Shown: positions 1 to 13,582, numbered from the stretch's first letter. The stretch is DNA of 64,000 bases from Cryptomeria japonica (GCF_030272615.1 NC_081405.1:609198677-609262676), one strand, 5' to 3'. Notes: generated from the letters alone by a model not told the origin. Made by a program: numbers and translations.

Positions 1-868
1 GAATGAAGGTCTGAAGTTTAATAGAGAGAACTATAGGATATGGAATGATAGAATAAAATTTTATATCAAGAGTCTAGGAAATCAATACTAGTAACATGTT
101 ATTACTCAATATGTTGCACCTTGTGGGACTATGACTGATGATCAGAAGAAAGAGAAACAAGAAAACAGTCAAGCATTAGAGGCTATTATCAGTTCTTTGT
201 CTTATGCAGAGTATGTAGATGCTCATGGTCTAGAGAATGCATATGATGTATACAAATTTTTTGAAGAGATTTATAGCGGTGATGAACATATTAATATTGC
301 TAAAGAAAAGAGTCTAAGAGAAAAGTTTGATGACATGTGGATGGCTGAAGGTGAGAATATCCAGTAGTATGGTCAAAGGAAAAAATAGATAGTCAATGAA
401 ATTAAGAGTATAGGAGGTAAAGTGGAAGATGCCACAGTGACCAGTAAGGTACTGATAACCCTACTACCGGTCTACACTATCCGAATTGCAGCCATTCAGG
501 AGCTAAAGTCTATTGATAAAACTAAGGTAACACTTAACTCCATTGTTGACAAGCTTACTGCTTTTGAATTAAATGGTTATGATGGTAGTGTACAAAAATC
601 TGAGTCTGTATTTAGAGCTTCTGTTTCTAACCCATCTATGAGGAAAAGTAGAGATGCCAGTCACAGTTATGAATCTAGATCCAGCAGAGAAGCTGATGAT
701 GAAGATAGCACAAACGAGAGAAATTCAAGAAGTAAAAGGGTAAAGGCAAAAGAGATTGTCTTATTGTTGTTGATGATGGTATCACTGATGAGGAATCTGA
801 TGGTGATTCTAATGAAGATATTGTGTTTATATCCATTAAAGAGGAGATATCTGATTAGAAGGTGCTAG
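1..868 (+). pseudogene. Copia A gag (UBN2-type), degraded
   Basis: This encodes the retrotransposon capsid protein, which assembles cytoplasmic particles around the element RNA. Translation shows a decayed gag: a start resembling N-R-E-N-Y-R-I-W, then a helical stretch with SLREKFDDMWMAEGE, and after a stop a run ending NSIVDKLTAFELNGYDG. That last motif is typical of the C-terminal capsid region of plant copia elements. Reading needs several frame changes (131-367, 422-868). No intact CCHC zinc knuckle is visible, and the tail is charged and serine-rich. The fold assignment is by family resemblance. Confidence 0.75.
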
Positions 869-2255
869 TATCACGAATGGATAACTCTGATGATTGGATC
901 ATTTATAATGGTTGTTTACATCACATGACCGATGACCGAAGCAAATTTCTTTCTTTCAAGGAATTTGATGGTGGAGTTGTAAGATTTGGTAATGACTCAC
1001 ACTGCATGGTTAAAGGGAAGGGAACTATTTCTCTTAATGGAAAGAGTAGTGCAAATGATGTCTATTGGGTTGAAGGTTTAAAGGACAATCATTTGAGTGT
1101 GGCACCACTCAATGACAGATGATACCCTTTGGAGTTTAAGAATGATATGTGCAAAATCTATGGGAGAAAAGGTGAAAATATTGCAACTAGAAAGCAAACT
1201 AAAGGTAACCTGTTTCACATTAATCCTAAAGTCAGCAACTGTTTAATTGCAAAGATAGATGATAGTTGGCTTTGGCATAGGAGATTTTGTCATATAAACT
1301 TTTATAACATTGTTAAACTGAGTAAGTCCAAGACAGTGAGAGGTTTGCCTCAATTGGACAAACTGGTTAATGCTCTATGTAAGGAATTTAGTTGGGAAAG
1401 ATGACATCCTCAACTTTCAAGAGAAAATCTTTTTCAGCGGAACATCTGTTAGATTTGGTTCATACAGATCTTTTTGGACCAATAAGAACAAAAAATATTT
1501 AAGGTGACATATATTTTATGATATTCACTGATGATTGCTCAAGGATGATGTCGGTCACATTCTTGATGGATAAGACTTAATCTTTTAGTAAGTTCAAGGC
1601 ATTCAGGGCCTTACCTAAGAAGCAGATTGATAAGAAGATAAAGTGTTTGAGGATTGATCAAGGCGGTGAATTTACTTCTGAGGAATTCCCTCAATATTGT
1701 GAAGAAAATGATATCAAATGACAACTTTCTACATCGAGGAAACCATAGTAGAATGGTATTATAGAGAGAAACAATCGGTTAGTTGTTGAAGCTGCTAGGA
1801 TGATGTTGATACAAGGAGGTGTAGTGAAAAAATTTTGGTGGGAAGCTATCAGCAAAACTGTCTACACTATGAACCGGATTCTAGTAAAGAGAGGTAAGGA
1901 CAAGACTCCTTATGAATACTGGTATGGAAGATCACCTAATGTTAGTTATTTCAAGATATTTGGTAGAAAATGTTTTATTAAGAGGGGTGATTATGCTAGG
2001 AAATTTGAGGCTAAAAGTGATGAAGGTATATTTCTTTGTTATTCCATCAAGACTAAGGCCTACAAGTGTTTTAACAACTGGACAAAGAGAATTATTGAGA
2101 GTGCTGATGTTCAAGTAGATGAATATCCTAAGGTCTCAAAGGAAACCAATTCGGAGAAAAAGGATGAAGATCCTTGTATTTTTTTCTTGGAACCAGAAAC
2201 TATGAAACTTGAAACCAGTAAAGTAAATACTGATGTACCAGTTCAGCCAGACTAG
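862..2255 (+). pseudogene. Copia A protease, GAG-pre-integrase and integrase, degraded
   Basis: At 895-960 the translation DDWIIYNGCLHHMTDDRSKF matches the copia protease active-site region, but the usual D-S-G is Y-N-G, so the catalytic aspartate is lost. WLWHRRFCHINF near 1268 is the pre-integrase H-x-x-H zinc motif. From about 1455 the integrase core can be followed: H-T-D-L-F-G-P, then C-L-R-I-D-Q-G-G-E-F near 1650-1670, then I-I-E-R-N-N near 1755-1775. The C-terminal part is open at 1800-2255 (TPYEYWYGRSPNVSYFKIFG). Stops interrupt the core at several places, so the enzyme cannot be made. Confidence 0.85.
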
Positions 2256-2318
2256 ATAAATTTAGAAGAAGATGATGATAATGAAGAAGATGAACTTGAA
2301 GATAATGATCATGCTATT

Positions 2319-3965
2319 TTGAGATATGTGAGACTCAATCATAATCCTGAGAAAATTATTGGAGATAAGGATGTTGGAGTACTAACCAGAAGAAGAATAA
2401 GAGAAAATTCATGCATGATCTCCACTATTGAACCAAGAACTACTAAGGAAGCATTTGGTGATGATCATTGGGTTAAAGCTATGGAGGAGGAACTAGATCA
2501 AATTGCAAAGAACAACACATAGACCCTAGTACCCCGACTGGTAAATAAAAATGTGACAGGTACTAAGTGGGTATTCAGGAACAAGTTGAATCAAGATGGT
2601 GTTGTAGTTCACAACAAAGCTAGGTTGGTTTGCAAAGGCTATGCACAAGAGGAAGGAGAAGGTTATGGTGAGACTTTTGCACTAGTGGAAAGACTGGAAG
2701 GTGTCATAACTTTACTTACATTTGCAACACATAAGAAATTGAAGGTATACTAGATGGATGTTAAGTCAACATTTTTGAATGGGATACTGGAAGAAGAAGT
2801 ATACATTGAGCAATCAGATGGTTAAGCTTTGACTGATGAGAAAGATATGGTATGTAGATTACATAAGGCTTTATATGGATTAAAGCAGGCATCGAGAGCA
2901 TGGTATGAAAGGATTCTTACACATCTGATGAAGATAGGTTTTCTGAGAACCAGTGAAGATAGCGACATATATCTCAAATATGAAGGAGATAAAATACTGG
3001 TCAGTGAAGTATTTGTAGATGATATCATATTTGGAGGTAATGATGACATGAGCAATGATTTTACAGATGTAATGAAAAATGAGTTTGAAATGTCGCTTGT
3101 GGGTGAAATAAAAAATTTCATAGGCTTGCAAATACAACAAATGAAGAATGATATTTTCATCACATAGTCTAACTATGTGAAAGAGGTCTTGAAGATATTT
3201 GGTGCAAGTGACTCTAAACCAGTTGGGACACCAATGGTTACAGGTTGTAAGTTATCTAAGGAAGATGAATCCACATCTGTTGATGAGAAGGAATACAGGT
3301 CAAAGATTACAAAATTGTACTATGTTGTTCACAACAGACTGGATATAGCTCATGCAGTTGGCCTAGTTTCTAGATTCCAGAAGAATCCTTAGGAAACACA
3401 TTTGATAGAAACCAAGAGGATTTTTAGATATTTGATAGGTACTGTTGACCATGGATTATGGTATCCATATGAAGGAAATTTATACTTGAAGGTGTACACA
3501 GATGCAGATTCAGTAGGAAATGTTGATGACAGGAAAATCACAACTGGTGGAACATTTTTTCTTGGAGGAAGAATTGTTTCATGGAGTAGTAAGAAGCAGA
3601 GTTGTACATCATAATCTACTACTGAAGCTGAGTATGTTGCAGCTTACATGAATTGTACCCAAGCTATTAGGATGAGGAACATTTTGGAAGGTTTTAAGAT
3701 GAAGATTTCAAAACTTGTAAAGATCTTATGTGATAATACAAGTGCCATAAATATTTCCAAGAACTTTGTTTTGCACACACAAGCCAAGCATATTGAATTG
3801 AAGTATCATTTCTTAAGGGAAAAAGTGAAAAGTAAAGATGTAACCTTGGAGCATGTTTCTACCAAGGAGAAGCTTGCAAATATCTTTACTAAACCTCTGC
3901 CTAAGACTATGTTTGAGTATCTTAGAAGTCAGATAGGGGTTGTACCCATTCATGAGGTCAATTGA
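2319..3965 (+). pseudogene. Copia A reverse transcriptase and RNase H, degraded
   Basis: Clear reverse transcriptase landmarks follow in order: GTKWVFRNKLNQDG (about 2558), KARLVCKGYAQEEG, MDVKSTFLNG after a stop near 2752, LHKALYGLKQASRAWYE, and FVDDIIFGG (about 3010), which is the Y-V-D-D catalytic motif. RNase H follows with VYTDADSVG, a stop in place of a glutamine near 3613, S-T-T-E-A-E-Y, and KHIELKYHFLREKV. The end, ANIFTKPLPKTMFEYLRSQIGV, is a standard copia C-terminus. At least five stops break the reading. The domain order (integrase before RT) is what marks it as copia and not gypsy. Confidence 0.92.
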
Positions 3966-4287
3966 GCATGATGTAGATTACATCAGTCCCGAAGCTACTT
4001 GCAGAATTTTATAGCAGGATTCGTGTAGAAGTGGAGTTAATCCATAGGGGGAGCATCAAGTTGCAGGTTGTTGATGTTGAATAGTGAAATTTGACACTGC
4101 ATGTTTTACTTTCAATTTGGCATTGTTGTTAAAGGGGGAGAAGAACTATGTGATTTGTATGATTGACAGAGAGAAGGAAGACAAGCTAAAGACAAGGTGA
4201 ATACTTGGTAATGTAGACTAGGATTCCTATTCACAATCAATCAATGGTATTGATATTTGTATTGCCATCAATGCCAAAGGGGGATAT
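3966..4287 (+). other. Copia A 3' untranslated part with polypurine tract
   Basis: This is noncoding sequence between the end of RNase H and the LTR. Two G-rich runs are visible (about 4045 and 4133). The polypurine tract used for plus-strand priming is at 4276-4284 (AAAGGGGGA), four bases before the LTR. Confidence 0.8.
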
Positions 4288-5665
4288 TGTTGGCATTTGC
4301 ATGAAGATTTCATTAATGATATGTTATTGTCATTGATGTCAATTAACTGGGGATGATATTGTTTATATTGTTGTAATAATGTTTTGTAACTAGTAGGAAG
4401 AATTTGTGGAGTGAACCGGTATTTCTATGTATTGAAGAGTTGAACTGGTAAACCCTACCTGTTGATTTGATAAACCCTAACCGATTAATTTTGGTGATTG
4501 GTTATATACCTTTATGATCCAATGATGAGTGGTAATGATTATGACACCTATGATTATTGTATGAAGAGAGTTTCAAAGTGATTTTGGCGCGTTGATGAAA
4601 CAATTTTTGTCTAGGGAATGAGAAAGTATATTGCATATAATACGAAGCACGTGATGAGTTACTGAGTTCGATGAAGCGGTGATCAAGGAGTGATTGAGAT
4701 TTTCTTGATTAATGTGCAGAGATTGCTATGTAATCAAATGGTCATACTTGAACTAACTTGTTTGTAATCTCTATGAGAGAATTAGGTTTTTGTTCTGTTA
4801 TCGAACTAATTGATTTGCTTATAAGGTCGATGAGTTGTTTAGTTTCAAATTTGGGAAATTTTTAGTTGAGTGTGTGGTTGCCAAACTGGATGATGTATTT
4901 TTAGTTTAAGTAAAGGCAGATAGGAGCATGAAAAGGATTTGAACAAGCCAGTGTAGTGCTATTCAAACAAATCAACAAACTCTTGTTGTTTTCTAACAAT
5001 TACAACAAATTTAAATCCCCTAACTGGGTAAGCTCTAACAAGCTTGGTGCTTTTCAAATACTCTAACCAAGTGATCCATTAGCTTGGATTTCAAATCCTC
5101 TACTGAGGTTACTCCTTATAGGGTATTGCTTCTAACAACGCATTATAGTCAATCCCTTAACCGGGTGGTCCCTAAGAGGATTTTTTCTTAATAGGAATTT
5201 TATAAAGGTTTAACAGGATAGGCTCCTAACAGGGTGAACTTCAGAAGAGTTCAAATAGTTATCTTTTGAGTCTCATCTCATCATGGTTTTTCCCATTTGG
5301 GTTTCCACGTCAAAAATATTGTGTCAAGTGGTGAATGTTTTTGTGGTTATGTTCTTATGGTTGATTTTCTTAACTACTTAATCCACTTTGATAAACCATG
5401 ATAACCGAAAGGATTGTGAAATGATCTTTTACTTATGTCAATAAAATCATTTTGATGTTTATGAGTTTGAAGTTGTTTATTGTTAATTTGTTGTAATGGT
5501 CAATTGGTTTATCTTGAGGGTTTTTATCTTGACAATGATATTGCATTGATAGCTCTAAGTTTACTTTGAGAGATTGATTTTGAGATTGGTGAAGTTAGTA
5601 TCAGTTTTTCTATCTACTGAGTCCCCTCCTCCCTCTCAGTAGTTGACCGGATTCTTATTCTTTCA
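4288..5665 (+). repeat. 3' LTR of copia A
   Basis: The LTR starts TGTTGGCATTTGC directly after the polypurine tract. The end is placed at TTCTTTCA (5665), just before sequence that reads as gag of element B on the other strand. Inside, 4328-4342 carries TGTCATTGATGTCAA, a motif shared with the other LTRs of this window. Near the end is a CCCCTCC/CTCTCAG stretch like those closing the other LTRs. The right border could be off by a few bases because the partner LTR is not in the window. Confidence 0.75.
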
Positions 5666-7444
5666 TCATACCATAAGAGCATAGTTGTTGTTCTGACCTC
5701 CATATGATTGCAAGTTCCTCGTCCTGCAATCAAACACTCTATGGGAAATTCCATTGCAGTTATGACAAACAATATTTGCATAACCTAGAGAGGGGACATG
5801 GATGTATCTACTCCTAGATACATTTTTCTCATATGCATGATGTCTATGAGATCCTATATTATTTTTTCTAGATCTCTTTCTATATTTTCCTTCCCTATGG
5901 ACATAGCCATTACATGCAAAGGAGTAACCAGTAAAGGATGGGAGATGACTTACAAATTTATTCTTCCATGCATGGGGAGATCTTACTGGTCTAGCATCAC
6001 CATTTCTCCTTCTTTGAGGATGGATCCTCAGTTGTCCATTCTTTGTAGACCTTCCATCTTGTCTCTTCTTCTCCAACACTTTCTTTGTCTTGTGGGTGGT
6101 AGCATTTCTCTATCCTTTGTCGATAGGAGGTCTTCTTTGTTGACTTCTCATGTTCTTGCTTTCGATGAATTTATCTTCTCCCATCTTCCCTTTTCCTTTG
6201 GGATCTGCATTGTTCCCTCTTCTTGCAATACTTGTATTTATTATTGTCTGCAAGTCTTCACCGATTGTATTTAGGTCAACCTTCTTCTAGGGAGCATTTA
6301 TAACTGAGAAGGTTTGTCCCTTGTTTTCTCCATTTGAGGAGACAAACAAAATTTCATTGTGGGGGACATTCTTGCTAGTGGAGCATTCACCAACACCACT
6401 TCCTAAACCTTTAGTGTCCTTGGGATTCTTTTGCTTCTTCAACGAAGGCGTCACTGCTGCCATCAAACTAGATTCTTACCTTGAGCTCATCCTGACATTT
6501 CTCAAAATCATTTCAGAGAATCTCCATTTCTTTAGCTAGTTGTAGATATTCTATGTCTTTAACTCTAGATTAGAGTCTAGAAAACTACACTGGTACTTCT
6601 TAGTATCTTCCTTTTGAGACTTCAACTCTGAGATGCATTTCTTAGACCCTTCAAGACATTTTGTCAGTCATTTCTGCTCCACTATAGAGACATTCTTGAA
6701 TAGCTTGTATTCCTTTCTTACTCTACTGTGTTTTTCTAGTATATTCACAAGCTCACCTTTAAGATTAACTTGTGCTTCCTCTTCTTCTTCACCTTCACTA
6801 TCAAATAGTTCTTGCTCACTAGATCTATCTACCTTGTCCACTTCTTCTTCACATTCTTCATTGTTGCTACCAAACACATCATATTGATGGGATCTCTCTA
6901 CATTATCCCCTTTTAATGTGTGTTACTCAATATTTGTCTCATGGGCCATGAAGAGATGAGTCTCCTCGTCACCATTTTTTCTATAAAAATTTGATCTGCC
7001 TCTATCATCTGTGCATGTGTCTGCTGCATTTCTTTTCTCACTCTCACAACCTGATCCAGTAGTGCAGGGTTTATTTCCATAAAGCTTCTTTAGTCCATCC
7101 CATAGACTCTTTATTGATCTGCATTTATCCACATGTGAAGATACATCACCGGTGAGACCACTAAATATAGCCTTCATGGCTTCTTCATTACACATGCATC
7201 TTCTTTCTTCTTCAGAGCCGATGAGAGGACAAATACTCCTAGGGAGACCATTAACAACCGACATCCATACATCAAACCCTAGAGAGGACAAGTAGACTTC
7301 CATTATATAGCTCCATATAGAATAGTTTGAACCATCAAAAACTGGATCAAGGATTGACACTAAACAAATCATTATGTCTCTAAGCCATAATCTACCCAAG
7401 TGAGAGAAATCTTGATGAACAAGATACCTAGGCATTGATACCAA
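5666..7444 (-). pseudogene. Copia B gag, degraded
   Basis: On the - strand, the stretch from 7444 down reads as a copia gag: F-D-G-S-N-Y-S-I-W-S-Y-I-M-E-V-Y-L (capsid N-terminus), EEAMKAIFSGL and KSLWDGLKKLYGN. Below 6923 the reading frame is broken. An acidic segment (6668-6877) and a basic segment follow, and 5666-6079 ends with a zinc knuckle, CHNCNGISHRVFDC (CX2CX4HX4C), which binds element RNA. The pol part is missing because copia A begins here. The start lies a few bases after the primer binding site, as usual for these elements. Confidence 0.85.
7431..7443 (-). other. Primer binding site of copia B
   Basis: The - strand reads TGGTATCAATGCC two bases after the LTR end. This is one or two changes from the usual copia site TGGTATCAGAGC, which pairs with the 3' end of initiator methionine tRNA. 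It fixes the orientation of element B. Confidence 0.75.
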
Positions 7445-7445
7445 T

Positions 7446-9960
7446 TGTTAGACACAATTCACCACTTAGAGGGGGTTGAATCAATGGTTCTCAAACTTTT
7501 TCCCTTTAACTGATTTATGTGAGTATACTAGTTATGGGATCTAACAAAATGTAGACTTACCAGTTAGTGGGGAGACTGATCACAAATGCATTCACACAAA
7601 GGGACATCACATAACACTAATATGTACGAGGAAAACCCAAGATGGGAAAAACCTTAGTGAGCAATGATGTTGGAGTCTACTGCTCCAATCCAGCCTCACA
7701 ATGAAATATGTTACAATGTTTAGGGCTTCAATCCAAGGAGCTACAACCCCTTATTTAGGGTACCAACTCAAGGAGAACCAAGCCATAACTTGTTTATGGG
7801 CTACAACCCAAAGGAGCAATAACCCCTGCATCGAGCTATAACTTAGTGATCTCAATGATAACATTTAAAAAAAACATAATATCCTGGTTATAAAAGAGTT
7901 TTGCAACCTCTGCACACAACTTCCTTCTACCGGTTCACTCTTCTGTTGCTCTCATCTACTACTGTATTGTCGGTAAACTCTACTGATTCACCTCTACTCT
8001 TCTTCTTCTCTACCGGATTTCCTCCTTGGTGCTCTTCTTTTCAGTCTTCTCAATTTTTTACATGTTGGTGCAAGCTCCTACTAGTTATCTCTTCAGATGC
8101 TTTCTTGCTACTATATTGGTTTCTCAAACCATACCGGTTAACCTAGTGTTAAACCCTATAACCGGTTTAACCTTCACTCCCTCAGTCACTGCTATCCTTA
8201 GCTATTTTCTCTTTGACTGATCTAGTTCTCTCATGCAGATTTCACACACTTCGCAACAAATCTATCCTCTTCCATTCAGTAGTAGCCTTCAATGATTTTG
8301 GCTTCCTTATCTATAACATCGTTTTCCGACCAAAAGCCAATTCAAAAACATGGGCAATTAGACTTTCCTCATCAAACTTGAGGAAAAAAAAATCTAATCA
8401 GATCTTGCCGATATAATCGCCCAGACAAGAGTTTTCTCATTACCGCCATTAACATGCTTTTTGAAACACATTTTCCTAATATAGAAAAAATGACCCTCTA
8501 TCTTGACTTGCATCTGTCAAAATGCCATTAATATTTCTATTGTTTCCTTCTCGAGGTCTTCTCACAATCCAATTTCCTTGCATCGATCTAGCTGCGACGC
8601 ACTCCCTAATTTTTCTCTGTCATTCATTCTTCCTCGAGCCGCACTCCTCTGGTGTAATCCACAAATCACGATATCCATATTAAATGTGCACCTATAAAGA
8701 CACCTACCCCTATACGACACTTCTCTGACCTATGCAACCTTGCCACTTTATCTCTTCGTGGCATCCATGTCGACCTCCACCTCTACTAGATCATTTAAGT
8801 CAATATGAACAAGATCAACGACCAACCACTCAATCGGTTTTTATTTCTTGCCGATTCACTAACCCTGCCGGTATCTCACACTCTACCGGTTAACTCTTCA
8901 TGTTTGCACTTTGCTAAACTACCGATGGAACTCCTTAACCGGTCACCAGACATGTCAATCCAAAGCATGCTCATGTTCACCAGAGGGGAGTCTTCTGTAT
9001 CTACACCTTGTTTGTATTACTGGTTGACATACATATTGATAAACACTCTTGATGATAATATGTGATCAATCTTCACCAGACTCCATCATCAATCTGGCCA
9101 TTCTCCTCTTACTACATCTGCTCAGCCTTGCCTTCTCCCTAGTCAGCTAGGACCATATCTCAACCAGTTTTTCAAATAGGCAAACTCAACATACTTCACC
9201 TGCACCGACATCCCAGCATGCCTTCTCTTTCAATCCAGTGCATAACCCTAATTTTATGCACTCAAGGCATTCCTTTATTTCATCGGTAGATCCAGTGTGA
9301 GCCTTCAAACACTTTCCTTTACCTCTTCTTCCTTATCTCATACAACTATAATGCATATTATGCATAATACAAGATAAGCTCCACTTATCAGTGGAGTGAC
9401 ACTTGTTTCATCTACATCCTGCAATCCACTCATGTGACTTCCCTATTTGTGTAGCACATCTTCAAACAAGCACATGTGATCAAGTGTGGGCACATTCACT
9501 ATCAGTCATCTCTTCATATGCTGACTACATCTTTATCTGGTGGGAATGCTATTGATCTACAACCTCACAACATACCGGTGACCTGTTCATTCTTCTCCTC
9601 TGGTGTTGATGTGTTTTAGGTAACATTTTGCCTCTTTATCACAAACAATAGCTCAAGCACCTTGCCCATCCCACTTGTACACATCACTTACTAGTTGACA
9701 TCCTTTCCTTACTAGTGATACACTGTGTCGGTAACCTATCCATCTCATCCACACAAGTCAGGAACTAACTTGTGTACCGGTGACTCCTATGGTCATTCAT
9801 TTGAATGCCATTCTCTTCCTTACCTTACCAGTGTCTTGCAACACAATGTGATATCAAAGATATCTCAACTTGTACTCCTCCTTAATAGTGTTGTGAATAC
9901 ATCTCTCATATGGGTAGTAATCCCATTCCGGTTGACATCAATGACGACACAATGTCAACA
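7446..9960 (-). repeat. 5' LTR of copia B, about 2.5 kb
   Basis: On the - strand it begins TGTTGACATTGTG at 9960 and ends TGTCTAACA at 7446, next to the primer binding site, so both TG and CA ends are present. The word TTGACATCAATGAC (9932-9945) is the shared U3 motif in reverse. Several ACCGGT/CCGGTT words recur through it. The small reading frames inside have no coding signature. At 2515 bp it is much longer than the LTRs of elements C and D. The absence of its 3' partner means age cannot be estimated. Confidence 0.8.
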
Positions 9961-11000
9961 TTAATTTCAATGAAATTAAGATCACATTGATGGGAAGTTG
10001 AAGAAAAATAAAGCTATCACTATGAATATAGGTGAGAAGCACTATTGTGGATTTGTAGTTTATACAAAATACTTAGGTCCCACCATGAGATTGATGAAAG
10101 ATATATGCATTGTAGAGTAGATGTACTATTAAAGGAGGGCATTTATCATGTTGAGATAGCTTCTCACTCAAGGGTGATTTATTGCATGGAAAGGATCATG
10201 CATCTTTGTGTCCCTAAATAAAAGAGGGGAATTGCATTATGCGTGTCTCTTCAAGGAGAAAGAGAGGGCTAACTTTTCTTTTGAAAATACTTGGTGTGTT
10301 CATGTTTGATTGGTTATTTGTATGATGAAGGAGGGAATTTTTCGATAAGACTTGAAGATAAATTAGACACATTCAATAGAGATATGAAGTTATAGAGGAA
10401 AGATATCTCATGTGAAACACTAGATGAGGCATTATTCACAGTCGAAGGAGATGTGGAATTTTAGAGAAAAGGTGTCGCATTATGCTTGGAGGTTGGGAAC
10501 ACATTATTTTCTCTCATGTTATGCAAATGGTTTGAGGTTCTATAGTGAGGAGATCCATTAATGTAGTGAGTTTAGTGATTCACGGGTGAGTGAAGAGGAT
10601 TAGTTAAGGTGCTTCATTATTAAAGCCTCTAGAAGACTTGTTGTGATCAACTATCACAATATTTTGTCATTTGTTTAGAGTAATCTAATAAGGGGAGAAA
10701 TTTGGAGTATTATGTTATTTAGCATAGTTCTAGATTAATAGTTGAATAAAATAAAATAGGTAGTATGTTAGGTTTTTGGAATTTGTTCACATAGGTTAGC
10801 TCTTTTCTTGAAAACAAGGCTTAAAAAATCCATCTGGAATATAATGCAAATTATATGATGTATATCAATAATATTTTCTCCCGTATTGTTTTATGTGTGA
10901 TAAGGGTGTGATGTTTATTATTTTCTCGCCATTTTGACAATTCTCCCTATATGATTCATTGTGATTCTAAACAAGTGCCACATAGTGGTGAGTACTTGCC
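9961..11000. other. Spacer, no gene recognised
   Basis: No reading frame of note, no recognised repeat. Composition is ordinary to AT-rich. It starts directly at the outer border of the copia B LTR. Confidence 0.5.
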
Positions 11001-13300
11001 TTATAATATTGATATAGTAGAATAATTATGAATATATATTTTATATATAAATATAAAAATATAAGAAAATTAGCATTAATCATAACTAAATAAATCTAGT
11101 TAATTATTATAGAATTGATTTTATATTATGATATAACATTGATATAATACAATAATTATTAATATTAATATTTAAAAATTAAAATATAATAATTTAGCAT
11201 TAATAATAAAATAAATTAATTTAATATTTAATAATTAAGAATATATCTCAATAATAAATAATAAATATAATTATATAATCAATTTATTAACATATAATAT
11301 ATATTATATAAATAACAAATATGTCAATTTTGATTGATTATTAACAAACTAATATATAGATGAAATTATCAATTACAATTACATAATATTAATCAGAAAT
11401 ATTTTTTAATATAAATATGATTTTTAGTTGAACAATTATTACAATATTTCCATGTTAGTATTTATAGAGAATAATGAAAAAGAGTTGAAAAATAATAATT
11501 TATAATTAATTTTATTTATATAATTTGAATTATCATAAATATAGAAATAAAAAATACTATATTATTTTAAGAAATTTGTGTTGAAAAATATATTATCGTT
11601 CATTATATCAATTAATTATTTTTTATAATTTCTTAATAATTAATATGTAATGTAGATTATAATTTAATTATCATATTATTTTAATATTTATAACAATTAA
11701 TAATAATTTTATAAATAAATATAATTATTAATAGATTTATTATTTAACAATATAATGTAAATATTGATATTAATCTTATGATATATTATTATAATAATTG
11801 AATTATAATTAAAAAATTATTTACGAGAATGGGTTTGAAATAGTTTTATTTGCAAGTACTAGAAGATTGGAACGTTGGTCTTTATAAAATAGAGGATGGT
11901 ATTTTTAATAAATAAATAAAAATACATAGACACTCTTATCTATGAGTAAATCATTGAAGTATGCAACTCAGATTAATTGTCACATAACAATGTACCTTTC
12001 TCCACAATGTTGTTTTAATAGTTGAAGTGTAAGCAAACAATGTGGACAACTGGATTGATAAAATGAAATTATATTATGATATTGTAGGGATACTCGAGAA
12101 TAGAAAGCATTAGATAATAGGCTGCATTGCATGTTTATTATTTTCCTCTTGAGTTTTGCAATCTATCCATAATGTAACACATCAACAATGAGTAGAACAG
12201 CTACATATATTCTATGAATTTTTAATAATGTTATCTAAAATTTTACATATATATTTTAGAAAAATCAAAATATTTAAAGAAACAAAAGAAATATTTTTTT
12301 GTGATTGGTTCAATTAAATTTTATTAATAACTAATTAAATAATAAAAAGTAAAGTCATTATAAAAAATAATTATAGTTAAAAATGATATAAATAAAATAC
12401 AAAATTTCAATTAAGAAGTAAAATATAAAATGCAAAATTTACTATAAAAATATTTATATATTTTAAATAATATTTTTGTACAAAAATATTTAATATTTTT
12501 TTTATTTATTTATAAAATTATATTTTCTATTCCTTCAAAATTCAAATTATTTATTAATTTTAAGAATCATAGTTTTTTTTTAAAAATTGTTATAATTTTG
12601 AAATAGGTATGATTTTTTTTAAGTAATAATTTTACAATATATATATTTAAAGTAAGCACTACTAATAATCAACTTATAAAATTTAATAATCAATTTATAC
12701 TCTATATTCAAATAAAGTACATCTAATTATAACATTAAAATTTTCAAATCATTATTTATATATTAAAAAATCAAATAAAATTTATAATTTAAAAACTTAA
12801 ACAACAATAAACCTTAATAAAATATTAATTTATTTATGACAAGTAAATTAGGAATACCACTATTCTGCAATAAAACTTATAAACAATTAGATTTTACATG
12901 ACTAATTGTAGACCTTAAATAATGCAATAATAAGAAACATCTCATGCAAACTATAAACAAAGTATTAACATAAAATAAAAAATTCACTTTTTACATTTTA
13001 ATAGGGTTTATTTTGTTTGTAAGTTTGTAAGTTTGTAAGTTTTGTTTTATATGTAACTTTTAATAAGAATTAGAGTTTAAACATTAACATTTATAATATA
13101 TAATTTGTATTAGTTTTAACATTTCATTTCAAATAAATTAACTTTCTATTATTTTAATTTAAATTCAAAATGTGTAAACCTATAATCTACCATCAAACTA
13201 CTAACCCCACCTAATCTTTACTCTAAATAGATATTCTAACAAAACTTGCTATCTATTGTTATTCAGAGATATAAGCAAATCTACATGATTAAATGTGGTT
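11001..13300. other. Extremely AT-rich block
   Basis: About 2.3 kb is made almost only of A and T, with many TAATAT, AATAATT and TTTATA runs and no usable reading frame. A short GTTTGTAA tandem repeat (three units) sits at about 13016-13042. Such blocks are common between plant transposons and can act as scaffold attachment regions, but nothing here proves that. Confidence 0.6.
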
Positions 13301-13502
13301 TTTAAAAAGAAAACTAGTTAACATTTAAGGAAAAAGCAATATACTTTAATTAAGTGTTGGCCAACGCAAAAGCAAAAGAAAAAATATAAGAAAGAAGCAG
13401 CAAATCGCCAAACATTTCAAACGTGTACAAATTTTGTTCGAATTTTATGATTGAATGGTGACATGATAAACAGACATTGTTGTCTATCTAGCACTCAATC
13501 AC

Positions 13503-13547
13503 ATTTGACCGGGCTTAATTTTAAGAATATAATAAGCGCGGTCAAAT
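13503..13547. repeat. Short imperfect hairpin with paired TTGACC cores
   Basis: The arms are 13503-13517 (ATTTGACCGGGCTTA) and 13533-13547, with 14 of 15 bases pairing around a 15-base loop. Both arms carry TTGACC, the core of the plant WRKY-binding W-box, in opposite orientation. No gene follows closely, so a regulatory role is only a possibility. Confidence 0.4.
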
Positions 13548-13582
13548 CTGCATCCTTTGCTTTGCACATCCGTTATTTTTTA

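Larger units (their letters stand above)
1..5665 (+). mobile_element. Ty1/copia retrotransposon A, 5' end outside the window
   Basis: The order gag, protease, integrase, reverse transcriptase, RNase H, polypurine tract and 3' LTR is that of Ty1/copia elements. The first base already lies in gag, so the 5' LTR is outside the window. The coding part is broken by many stops and frame changes, so the copy is old and inactive. Its 3' end touches the gag of element B, which runs on the other strand. A therefore probably inserted into B, and the rest of B should lie upstream of A's missing 5' LTR. Confidence 0.9.

Noticed and set aside
7901-9065. Small + strand reading frames within the copia B LTR
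   Set aside because: No domain, no consistent coding signature, and they lie in an LTR read on the other strand.
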